Source of the DNA: Owenia fusiformis
Taxonomy: Eukaryota; Annelida; Polychaeta; Sabellida; Oweniidae
Direction of reading: 5' to 3'
Length of the DNA: 64,000 nt
NCBI GenBank assembly: GCA_903813345.2
Contig: CAIIXF020000009.1
Span: forward strand, 24,021,759 to 24,085,758
Part shown: positions 15,001-27,000 of the stretch, piece after piece
Numbering within the stretch: position 1 is the first letter of the stretch
Layout of the letters: each line of letters begins with the position of its first letter
Position numbers and translations under genes: made by a program
The notes under the pieces: model-generated
Told to the model about the DNA's origin: nothing
Seen by the model: only the letters and a program-made list of their open reading frames with translations
Database searches by the model: none

Positions 15001-18000
15001 GCCGGATTTGATGCCGGGTCGGGTGTCTCTCACAGCGCTAGGTGTCTGTTGTGTCACACGTATTTGTGTCAATAGAGTAACATATTATATCTATTAAATC
15101 TATAGCCAACAATAAAGCTTACCTCACATCCATAGAAATTCATAAAAAATTCAAAGGCTCGTTTTTTATCAATAGCCGATATAAATAAACAAAGAACAGG
15201 TTGTTCAATGAGCACAAACAATAATGTTTCATAAATGATACTGTACACACTGCTAACCCAATCAATACCAGTATCACATTGTAGATTTCAGATATTGACT
15301 CAGATAAAATTATTTTTAATTTTCTAATTGTTTTCAATGAGCGATAATTACTAGGATTAGATTTGAGTATAAACACATAGGGGGGGGGGGGGGGGGGTTA
15401 GTGACTTCAACACCAGAAGATGTATAGCTGTTGTTTTAATAATACCTGTCTCCGTTTATGTAATTTGCTTCAATTTTGTTAATAAAAAGTAAGTGACATG
15501 CACGGTTGGAATATTTATCCTAAGAAGATAAATGCCAATATTATTTTATAGTGACATTTCTGCCAATATAATGTTTCTGTATGTCAACCAGCGATTACTC
15601 ATCAGAGGTATATACTACTGAAGGAATAATCTGAATTTCAACTGAGTTCACATGCACATAGTTTCATAAAACCACCTAGAGAACGGTACTCTATTTGCGT
15701 GTTTGTGATATCTCAGTAGCTTGTTCAGAGTTTCATCACAAGAGGGCAGTTTTGTATTGAGGTGAACATATATTTTTCCTCAAAGGCAGAGGTCGGCATG
15801 ATCTCAGCGGAGGATGGTAACTCAAAAATTATGTATTTGAAGAATGGAAATCAAAAACTCAAAGGAAAGCGTAACATGAAAAATTGAATTTTCTGGTGAT
15901 TTTATTAGGTAATTTAATCATCATATTTTAGAAGGCTATTTGAATCAAGAGATGTTTTATGCATTTCTTTTTGGCTTTTATGCCCTTGATTCCAAATTGC
16001 ACTTTTCAAAGTTGGTTTGCTCGGAAGTCTTGAATAGTATATCATGTTACTCTTTTTAACCAATCAAGTCTCAGAAATTCCTAATAAGAAGTCAAAGACT
16101 GTTGGAATCGTTCCACCCTTTGTATAAAGAATTTGAGAATGTCATCGTAAATCATGGTTTAACAGAACTTGTCAGAATTCCTTGATAGTAAAGTTTCTAG
16201 AATCACTTTTAATTTTACATTCCCGCCCATGAATTTTGAATAAGACAGTAATTACCTTTGTTTGATTCATGCCTGATTTAAGCGAGACTTGACGAGTTAC
16301 GAGTAGGAGTTTATATTAGCTTCAAGAAATTTTGTAATTTGAACAAAAGGATTTAAACAAATATCCTCTAATTAAGAAGGTCCCTGAATTTGTTATAAGC
16401 TGAAGAGCTCATTTTTAGAAACCTCCAATAATTAAGAATTGTAAATCAAGATTTCTATGATTATTTTCTTGGGAACAATTAGGTACGTACCAGAGATTCA
16501 AAATATCCAACATGAAAACTTAAATATTTATTATGTTGTACTATATTGCATTGTAACACAATAGAACTATTTGTAATGCCACCGTTGAAACATTGAAGAC
16601 CAAGGAGTTAATTTCACTGTGTAAATATTACGTAAAATTGTGTAGAATTAGTTTGACTATGCATACATCTCCTCAAATCAATTGGTTTTCTTAACTTGTA
16701 AATTGTTGACCTTAAACAAAATTTGTAGCCTACTTGGTTAGATTGTTGGTAGTTTATTATTTGTGATTGAGTAATTATGCTACTTGATACTGTTGTCAAT
16801 AAATTATATATATATCATATGGAACGCTCAGTAAATATAATCAAGAACATTAATTGACGAATCTCAAATAAGAATTCTCCAAAAATGTGACCATTTCATG
16901 CATTCGATTATTGCATTTAGGTGAATGTGAAATATTTTATGTCGTTCTTATTAGCAAGGAATAAGAAAGATAAAAAGAGAAACAAGAGAGTAAAAGATTA
17001 TGGCTTGCCAATCCATCTTGCGTTTTACAAGACTTGACACACCATCCCTCTACATACATGAAACTTATATACATCGAGAACCCAGTTTTCGGCCACAATA
17101 AATAATTTTATGGTTTGTGTTGTTATTGCTCACATACCAGTCAAGTAATACGATGAGTAAAGATTATATAATACAATGAGCATAGATTGTCTAATACAAT
17201 GAGTAAAGATTATGATTTGTACAATGAGTAAAGATTGTATTATACAATGAGTAAAGATTGTATTATACAATAAGTATTGATTATATAATACAATGAGTAA
17301 AGGTTGTATAATACAATAAGTTAAGATTATACGATATAATAAGTTCTGATTATATGACATAATAAGTAAAAATTATCTCATATTTGATTGCTTTTAAAAA
17401 GCTATTTTCCCATTTCAGAATAAATGTTGTTGTTTATTTTGTATTATGAAGTAATTTTCTTGTGTTTTGGATTGTAAATTTGTGTTTTAAGGTCGATCTT
17501 CAGTCATTCTTTGATCATTCACTCATACTCAAGTGCTTTCTCATTGCTACTGTATATGATAAAGTGCATTCTAAATTATGGGTTCATAAGGAAAGAACAA
17601 GTTCCATAGAACAACATGATTGTAATCTTGAACTATAACAATTTTCTTTATCCCAAAGATCGTCTTATACTCCCACCAATGCAGTGTTTTATTGAATTGA
17701 AATATAGTCACACATAAGACTCTTGAAATTTTGGATCATCATTTTAATGTTAGCTGCTTTTTGCAAAGTGCCGTGTTTATAAAACTTGTTTAAAGTTACT
17801 TTTTTTCTTTTGTCATTGAAATGTATCATTGAAATAATAAAAAATGATACAATTATAGCTTTTAAAAAAGCATTTGACATCTACAAAGCCCACACATGGA
17901 GTGTCGTTATATTTTTGATTAAATGATAAATAAATGATTTTTCACCAACAACACTATTATACTTCAGGATCAAACGCAACTGCTATCTGCCTATTATCAG

Positions 18001-21000
18001 ATAAAATATACATTTTGAACCGAGTTTTAAAAAATTTAATTATATTGATGTTCACGAAATAATGATACTGCATGTACAAAGTCATATCACCCCATTTGAT
18101 CATCTTATATCATATAACTTTAGAATCAATCATAGAACTGCAAACAAACTTATTAATGATACCACCGAAAGTGAATATTGAGCTATATATTCTGTTTTAT
18201 CGCTTTGAATCGCAAGAGATTGACATTTGTATATATTTTTACTGACATGTATGCGAGCTATGGCCAATTGACCATTCGGACTCCTGCATACCCAGGTGAG
18301 CCTTCTATAACAATATTTTGGACATCAAACAGAGACATTTTAAGATGTATTTTAGCCACAATTTGACATGGACTTGATTAATAGCAACTTTGCTAGTGTC
18401 ATATCTGTATTGTATGATGATTTATGGAGCTAGAGATGAGAGAATAAAGACAGTTGCGGTACTTTTCCTATAATACTATTTCCACGGCAGCACAATTTCT
18501 TGTCAAAATAAAACTTTTTGAGTGATTTTCAATGGAGTTTAAAGTATTAGACGTATAATCGGTGTGTCAAAACCAGGCAGACGTGAAATCAAACATTGTT
18601 TTTGGGAAATTTTACATTCAATTTTGGCTATGGTGGTTAAAATGTCCAATAGATTTGTAACGTATGATTAATGGGCTTCCCTCATCATACACAACTTCAT
18701 GTAGCAATCACAGGAAACTAAATATTCCACAACTCACAAAAGATCTGAATAGTTGACGATTTTTTTCAATGAGAAAAAATGACCGTGGAAATGTAGCAAT
18801 TTCTGTTTCATTGACAACTGTTACAAGATTATCAGTGATAAATCGAACTCAGTCTAGGATCTCGCAGCGGGACTTAAAGCAACTCCTAGGTTTGGATAGA
18901 GGCAGATTTAGCGATATGGAGGGTCGGTAGGCTACAAAGTAAGCCGTGTGTCTTCTCTGTCCTCCTAAATGATTAATGAGGTTATTCATCACTGTCAGGA
19001 TACACCTCCCTAACAAAGCTCTCCAATGTTTGGTAATTAACAGAAAACAAAATGGCCGTGGTCCTGAGACTGGTTGAACGGTTTGATCCACGGGTGACAT
19101 ATGCTTGCTGGGATAGTGTTCCATGGAGGTAGATTTATCGGTGATATATTGTAACACTTGGCTCTCAATGAAAAGGTGAATCTGCAACAATTGTAGCGAT
19201 ATACAGTTGGAACAATTTATTGTTCTGAGGGTATGATGATAAATGACACGTCAATCAAAGTTTCTATTGAAGACCAAATAGGGTCGTGGCGGCACTTAAC
19301 TCAAGGTAAACAGCTCTGTATGGGGGATGATTCGGCCACAAACTTAACTTTAACCAGACTCTCAGAAAAATCATTTTTACTTTTTTTTTTTTTTTTTTCT
19401 CATTTCCTGTGATAGCTTGTTTTCAAAGTTAAGCTATTTTGAAAATAATGTATCAAATATATTCAACATTTGAATAAGTAATGATGTAATTTGGATTTTA
19501 AATTTTACTTCATCAATACAATCATGTTTCTTTATAACAATTTCTTGCTGTATTTGCTTCACTTAAGATGAGTGCGTCCTCCAAGACTATTGGTGATATG
19601 GCATTGTGCCACCTATTGGTGTACTTTAACAGGTGATTCTGGGTACATCATGAAAACCTGGGAGAAATATTCTTTCAAACCAGAATCACTAAGAATATTC
19701 AAGCCAGAATTATTATAAAACTTTATCTAAAGTTAAAAGCATTTTTCTTAAGAAATGGATATTTTTGATGTTAGAGTTTGAGTTCAAAATATAAGCGTAT
19801 CCACAGTTTATGTTGAATTTCTTAATGTTATTGGAAAATGTTGATATTTTGATTTTCTGTAGTGGCGGTCTTCATGATAGCTGTAGGATCTTTGATTTTT
19901 GAAAGGAGATCTCCCCCACTTCACTTTACTCTAGTGTAGCTTTGTCAATATTCTAAAACAACCACTTGAGCGTTTCTGCTCTTTTTATGTTATACAAGTG
20001 TTTCGGTGTAATTCTTTCTACTCCTAATTCTTCAATTTTCTTTTATTATTTACCCTAATGCGTGCCATAATTGCTTTATTTTTTTTATCAATATTACTAG
20101 AGAAAGAATTGGTCTTGAATAATAGACACCAATTGTTTTTGTTTTATTTTATTGATCATGTCCCGATTTGTCTTTGGTGTGGGAACTTCATACGTGTGTG
20201 GGGTCTCGTAAAAAGATACTTTTCAATCACATATCGAAGATCACAGGTGTCATATGTTAAAAGGCCTTTGAAAGCATCAATATATGAAAGTCAGTGTTTT
20301 GGATTCTCTAATTACCACTATCTGAGAATAGTAGATTTCAAGAGGAGATCATACGAATGAAAAACCTTTGAAAAGCCATCCATCAAAAATTGAAAGCTTG
20401 TGATAGGTGAAAATCATCCCAGCCTCACTCTGACCACACTTGTTGAGCAGACGACACTAGAATCAACATTGTTTCTCGGAACTTAAGGACCAGAGAACGC
20501 GAAAATATAATTGGCAAGATTTTTCTGCAACAGAAAAAAATTGATTGAAAATTTCGAAGAAGTCTGTTTTAGATTGAATCAACGTTGAGATCATGGACCA
20601 AGGCAAGTTGAATGTTGTTTATTTGTTTGCTGTAGTAGGGCTTGCTTTCTTTGAAGTTTCACTTTGATCTGCACCGAATGCTATCAGGGTGGCTAAGCCT
20701 TTTTAGGCTCAAGAGAGATAAATAGTGTTTTAATAACTATTGATAAGCCTTCGGTGACTGATCTGGAGCTAGTTTTTGAGGTTTTTATTCATTTTTTGTA
20801 TGTATTAAATGCATATGAATATTACATTTATTGAAACGATGATTGTGATCTGCTGTATATTATGGAAATGATAATTCTGTGTGTAAAAATATTCAATATT
20901 ATCATTTAATCAGAATATAAAGTCCTTTATTTATCATTTATGGTACAGTATTACTCTTAACTCTGGGGTCATCTTCAAACCTTGAAAAGTGAATTTGACC

Positions 21001-24000
21001 TGAATGTATAGTATCAACTTATGACCAAAGATGGTGAATCCAAATTACTTTTGCATTTATGGAAGAATTAAAAAATCACTTTCATACACTCACATATCTA
21101 GTTCCCCAACGAAACTAGAAATTATAAACCGGTAAAAGCATTTTTATGTATGATAGTATTATAGAGGAATATATGAAAAATGAATGAAAATATTCTATAA
21201 ATATATAAACTAAAATAGCAGCAGAGATTAGTGCTTCACCACAGGTAAGTATAAATAAAAAAGCTACAAAATAAATATAAATACATAATGATTATCAACA
21301 TACAAGGGGATAAAAAATATTTTTGTTGGAAACTAAGACTGAAACTGGTTAAGTATTACATTTTAATAAAATAGGTAGAATTAAAGGGATTTCCACCATA
21401 AGCATAAGGCTCTTTTTTGTCTTTGGTGTAACATAAAAGTACAACAATATCTTGTATTTGATATGTTCATTTTGGAATAATTTGTTAATTGAAATCACTA
21501 CCTAGCGTTAAGTATAATAATCACTGACAGCTACCTATTAATTACCATACCTGTTAAAATATATATATTTATATATTCTATATAAATAATATTACATACT
21601 TGTTTATTATCTTAATTTGACAAATTTCATCCCACACTATTTTTTTTAAATTTCTTTTTGCATTTGTGGTAGAATATCATAACTATAGTATCCATAAGTA
21701 CGGAATCAGGACTTATATTAAAATGGCTTTGAAACGGAATAAAGAAATGGCAAAAATGTTTCAAATAGATGAGGATTCCAAGCATCGAAAATTGATTCAA
21801 GAGCATGAATCTGCAAGACTTCCGTCAAATTCCATGTGGATCTATTCAAATAGTTTACAGGGTAGATTTATATATATTTTTAAAATGTTTTTTATGATCA
21901 ATATTTTGAATTTTGAGAGGTGATTTACTGAAAACATTTTTATTTTATATTTAAATATAATTTGAGAGTTAAAATGTATGCGATGGAGAAAGAGGGTGTG
22001 GAGTATTCAGATAATCAATGATTTTAGTGTTAATAAGAAAATGCATATTATTTATTTATTTTTTTCATTTTGCATTGTATTGGTAACTGTAATATTTTTA
22101 GTGACTAATGTATCATGTCACTGATGTGGAATGGCAATGAAAGATACGATAAAGTAATGCTGGTGTATTGTGTTGCTGAGTTATGCCACTTCTTATCTGT
22201 TGTAAAATACAATTATTTTGAATAATCGGTGGCATCTGACAGCATGAGTGCCATGATATCTTATTCTTAAATTATAATATTTTATTCCATGAATTTTGAA
22301 ATTTGAAAAAGGAATAAAATTTGTAATAGAAATTCCCCAAATTATAACTTTTATTTTTTTACTGAATGCATTTTAAATCATATAATTTTCATACTCAAAA
22401 AGGTTAGATCTTTTGATTATTCAAGGTTTTCCAGTTCCCTGTCTGCCATGTTTTCTGACTCAAACTAGAAACCTGGTTGTGACTATCAACTGGCAGTTAA
22501 CTTAAATTGTTTGTACTTGGTAAAATATGAACATGATAAACCTTGTTATTAATGTTATAAATGCTTTATGTTTTTCAGGGCTACCCCGTCATCCCATGTA
22601 TCCTCTGCCCCCACCCCCAGGCCAATTTAGTCACCCCTACTCTCCAGATTCAGTGCAATGGTGAGTAAAACAAATTTTTCATCCAAGTGATCTCCACAGC
22701 ATCTGGGTGTTGCACTAACTAGATTTTGAAAATAGGCTGCATCGACCTGATCAATCATGAAAAATATGCCAATGTTATATGTTTTACCTCATTTTCAGGG
22801 AGGTGCAGCCTAAAATGAGGTAAATCATGAAACCTTGGCATATTTTTCATGATTGGTCAGAATAGTCAGAATAATGAGAACAATTCTCACTTGAGTAAAA
22901 AAAATAGGGAGAAAGCTGGAATAAATATAAATATATATAAATATGTATTCAATATGTTTTAGTAATGACATGGTTTTTCTTGTCATATGAAAATGCATGT
23001 TCAAAATAAATAATTAAAACGGAAAATAATTTTGAAATCGATTTCTTCTGAAAAATACTAGAATCATGCCTTCCCTTTAAACTCATAAGTCTTTCCTGAT
23101 ATGATTTGTCTGCCAGTGTTTGTAATCATTTTTGTTGCTCTCCTTTGTATTTAGTCGAGAGAATTTCTCTATGATATTGCATAAATTAGAGGTTACAAAA
23201 ATGTCCCGGGACTTATTAGGCCTCTTCCTTCCATGCAAATTTAAAGTGATCCCCTCCCTCTATAACAGATACGGTTGGTTATCTTGTCAGAGATAACACC
23301 AAGGAAGAAAGTTTGTGCCATTACGGCATCAAAGTGAAGTAAAAATGGCAATAATCGTCAATAAATTAGAATGAGAATGCGCAAGTCTACATTAGGTAAT
23401 GAATCACAGTGATACAAGTCTGTAATTGGCAAGTTTTAGCATACAGTATTTTACTTTGATCTCGCGCTATTATCACCCAACCCTTGACCTATGGGTACTT
23501 TCACTTTTTTAACGTAATTATCTAGAGGTGATTGTTTTATTTGAAGCTTTGATTTGATAGTTTAGTCAGCACTATATAAGAATCCTAGAGTTTTATGTCA
23601 GTGTTATAGTGGTCCTATATACCTGGTTATCTTTGTTGTGCTATCGTTCTCTACTTAGAGAGGGTTTCATCAGGGAACCCTAATAGCCCTGGCTCTAAGG
23701 GGAGAGCATAACTAGATGAAATATTGCATATTTATGGGCCAAAGCTACGATAACTTTCAGATAAGAAACCTGTGTTTGTAGAGAGTATACCAATGTAATA
23801 TATTTTTGTTGTTACTACGATATGATGATTTCATCAGATATAAAAATGTTGAATTATAGAAATATGAAAAATTCTTGGGTTGTCTAGATATTGTGATTGA
23901 CCGAATTTTATATATGGTATGGCTCAAGAGTATAAAGATAGAGTTGTTACATTTCTTTAGCTTCACAATGAAGGGCAGAAAAAATGTAGAAGTTGGTACA

Positions 24001-27000
24001 TAGATAGATTGCCATGTTTTAACCTTATATGGAAAATATTAAAATGATCTGAAAATTGTATTTCCAGGAACCGGCCATTATATCCGATCACAACTTCTTA
24101 TCCAGGACCCTACCCAACGTCACTGGTCTCGTCACCGACGTTGTCACGGTTTACATCGCAGGGTCTCCTCCACCACCATCCGGGACTTCCTCCCCCGGGC
24201 TTGGCACATCATCCTCTGCTTCAGGGTCATAAGGACCACCATCTACCCCCACATTTACAATCAGATGAAAATCAAAGGTATTGTGTTCTTTTTCATCATT
24301 CATTACCATTCAAGTGGGTCATTTTCATTTTTTCTCATTTTTCATTTTAAAAAGGCAGATGACTTGAGGAGGGGGGGGGTAAACTTGATGCAAGAATAAG
24401 AGTTTCAAAACATGAAAATAGTTTTATTATATTATTTGTTGTTGTTTGTTTGTTTACATTAGTTAGAATATGCATGGTCAGCAGTTATTTAATTAGACAT
24501 ATGGCAACAAACGACATTGCAATGTTACTTCTTATAGGGATACTACCACTTTTCCAAAAGTTAATGCAATCTACATTTATTAGATAGGTTTGCACTTAAA
24601 TCTCAAAAAAGTTCTTATAAAAAGTTTTTTGCACTTTGAATGTGCTAGTCATGCTAATTGGCAGTTATATTTAATATCTATATTAACAAGTTTATATTAA
24701 TATTTATGTGTTAATCTTTTGGATAATATTCTGCAAAAAATAAATATTTTGTTTTCATCAAAGTATATGTCTATTTTTGCAAACTAAGCAAACTAGAAAA
24801 TGAATAAAATTGATGATCAACATTTCTTTCCACTCTTAAAATATATCTTTTTATTAATTTAACCGATCAGTTACTCATTCAGAGTAGTTTTTCTTTACCT
24901 CCAGGATTTCAAAATGACAAAAAAAATTTCCTATTTATCTATGTACATGTAGTATCTCTGTTTCCTCTTCTCCCTAAATCATATTGGACAGATAGACTGA
25001 GATTCTATGATTTTTCATGTACATGTTGACCCAGAAATAATTCTTAGGTTACATTTTGATTGGGTTACCATGTATTATTTTTTATAAAGTTAATCTATAC
25101 TAGTCTCCTCTCCTGTTAGGTCACAATTTCAGTTCTAATATCATTCTTTGCTTTGTTTTATAGTTAGTTGCATCGAGAGTTTCTTTTAGATTCAGATACG
25201 GTGATTTTGTATTCTGTAGTAGGACTTAAATGAGATCTACGAGCAGTACTGTTAAAACATCAAACAAACATCAAAAGCAAATATCTTGTATTTTCAAATT
25301 AATTCTTTAATAGAGTTAAAGTTAATCCCAAACATGCTTGGGGCCTGTATTTCGATTGTTCTTTGATTGGTTTCCAGTTTTGTTCTGTAGATTATGAGGA
25401 AAACTTGAGATAATATAATCGGGAATAATTTGATTTTGCGATGGGATTGGTGAATAATTATTATTCTGAAACTGGTCGTCTGAATTATTTATCGTTTATT
25501 TGTTATTTATATTCTATAGATAGAAAATTCAAACTTCGGAATGTATCGTTGTTTTTTTTGTCAGAAATAACACGTTTGTTTCATTTAGGCATGATGCAAA
25601 TTGATGCCACAATTAAGTAGTAACAATGACATATGTCCCATAATCTCCCTAGGGAGAAACTTGTTCGCCAGGTTAATTAGCTTTTACCCCTTTGGGAGAA
25701 GCCAGGTGTGTATATGTTAAAAATCATTATATATTTCATGCTAAAGATCTTGATAAGCATTTTGCATCAAGTTGAAATAAACAAACAGTTTACCCTATCG
25801 ATCACTCATCAAAATAATACATATTATTAAGATTTAAAATATATGTGAAGATTTTCTATGATGTTCATTCATTTTGCGCAGTTTTCTTCATTTTTTCATT
25901 TTTAAGTTTCGTGGCGTCTGGTTTAAATTGTATATTTATTAGGAATTGCTACCATATTACAGATTGGCTTTGAAGTCTAAACACGATTACTGAGTACCAT
26001 GAATATTTACTCCACTTCTATAATCCTTACTTCTGATTGGTCGATTAATTCACATGACCTTAACTTAGACTCATGGGAGTGCTCCTGCCTTGCTTTGATG
26101 TCTAAGAGGCCTGATCTGTAACTGTATGTGTTTCGAGTACTTCCAGCTTTGAAGCAGCCAATCCATAAGATGATCAAAATACAACATTTATTATTTATAC
26201 ATTATTCTTGATTTTTGCTACCCTTCTTAAAATCTTGACCTTGTATATACTCTTCAAATAAGAGACAATTCTTCGATCTTGCCAATATCCAATCAGAGTA
26301 TGCAGTTAAAAAAATCATGAGACATTATTTCTGCTACTTACATTAATGTCACTTTCAAACTCGCATAAAATGCCACAAAAACTACATTTGAGCTTGTTAA
26401 GAACTTATCAGCCTCAAAACTGAAAACTTATCCGCTATAGTCAGAGGGGAAGTTTGCCTATTTGATGGGATTAAGGGTGGAATGTTAAAGTACAAATATC
26501 ATAGGACCAATTATTAGTTGTTTTTTGCAGTCATTCAAATGTCCAGTACATGTATCCCAGGTTTTTAATATACTTTTAAGGAATGTAATTTAAGTAAAAA
26601 ATTGTCTCTATTTTGGTGATGATTTTAAGACTTGATAGCAGTTATTTTTGACATTGGATTTGTTAAAATTTTATATTCAGACTCCAGATCGGCATGAACT
26701 AAATTCTTACTACACCTGAAGTATAAGTTGTAAAGCAAGCAGTTGAAAACATAAACAATTGTTTTTAACTAATTGTATTGTCTTGTCATGGCAACAAATC
26801 ACATGTCACCTACATCACTGATCAAGTGTTTGTGATGACCAAACTCTATCAATTGTCAAGATAATGTGTCGACATCAATGAAACATTATAAAATAGAATT
26901 TGATTAGATAAACAATGACAAATTTGCAAAATATCAAATGCATCATAAATAAACGATAAACATGCAGAAATATCAATTTTGAATCATTACACATAACTAT

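Larger units (their letters stand above)
12038..22578 (+). other. TCF intron, 10.5 kb
   Basis: Mostly AT-rich sequence without coding signal. It holds an 18-base poly-G run, a 24-bp tandem repeat, a 21-base poly-T run at about 19379-19399, a candidate internal first exon at 18247-18295 and an unexplained open frame at 21666-21923; these are listed separately where supported. Confidence 0.85.

Noticed and set aside
18849-19190. Minus-strand 113-codon open frame in the TCF intron
   Set aside because: No recognisable domain, no flanking exons in phase and no repeat or family similarity; length is compatible with chance.
17509-23461. Perfect TCF sites CTTTGATC at 17509, 20662 and 23454 as possible autoregulation
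   Set aside because: For this base composition about two or three such 8-mers are expected by chance on both strands of the window, so no enrichment is shown.
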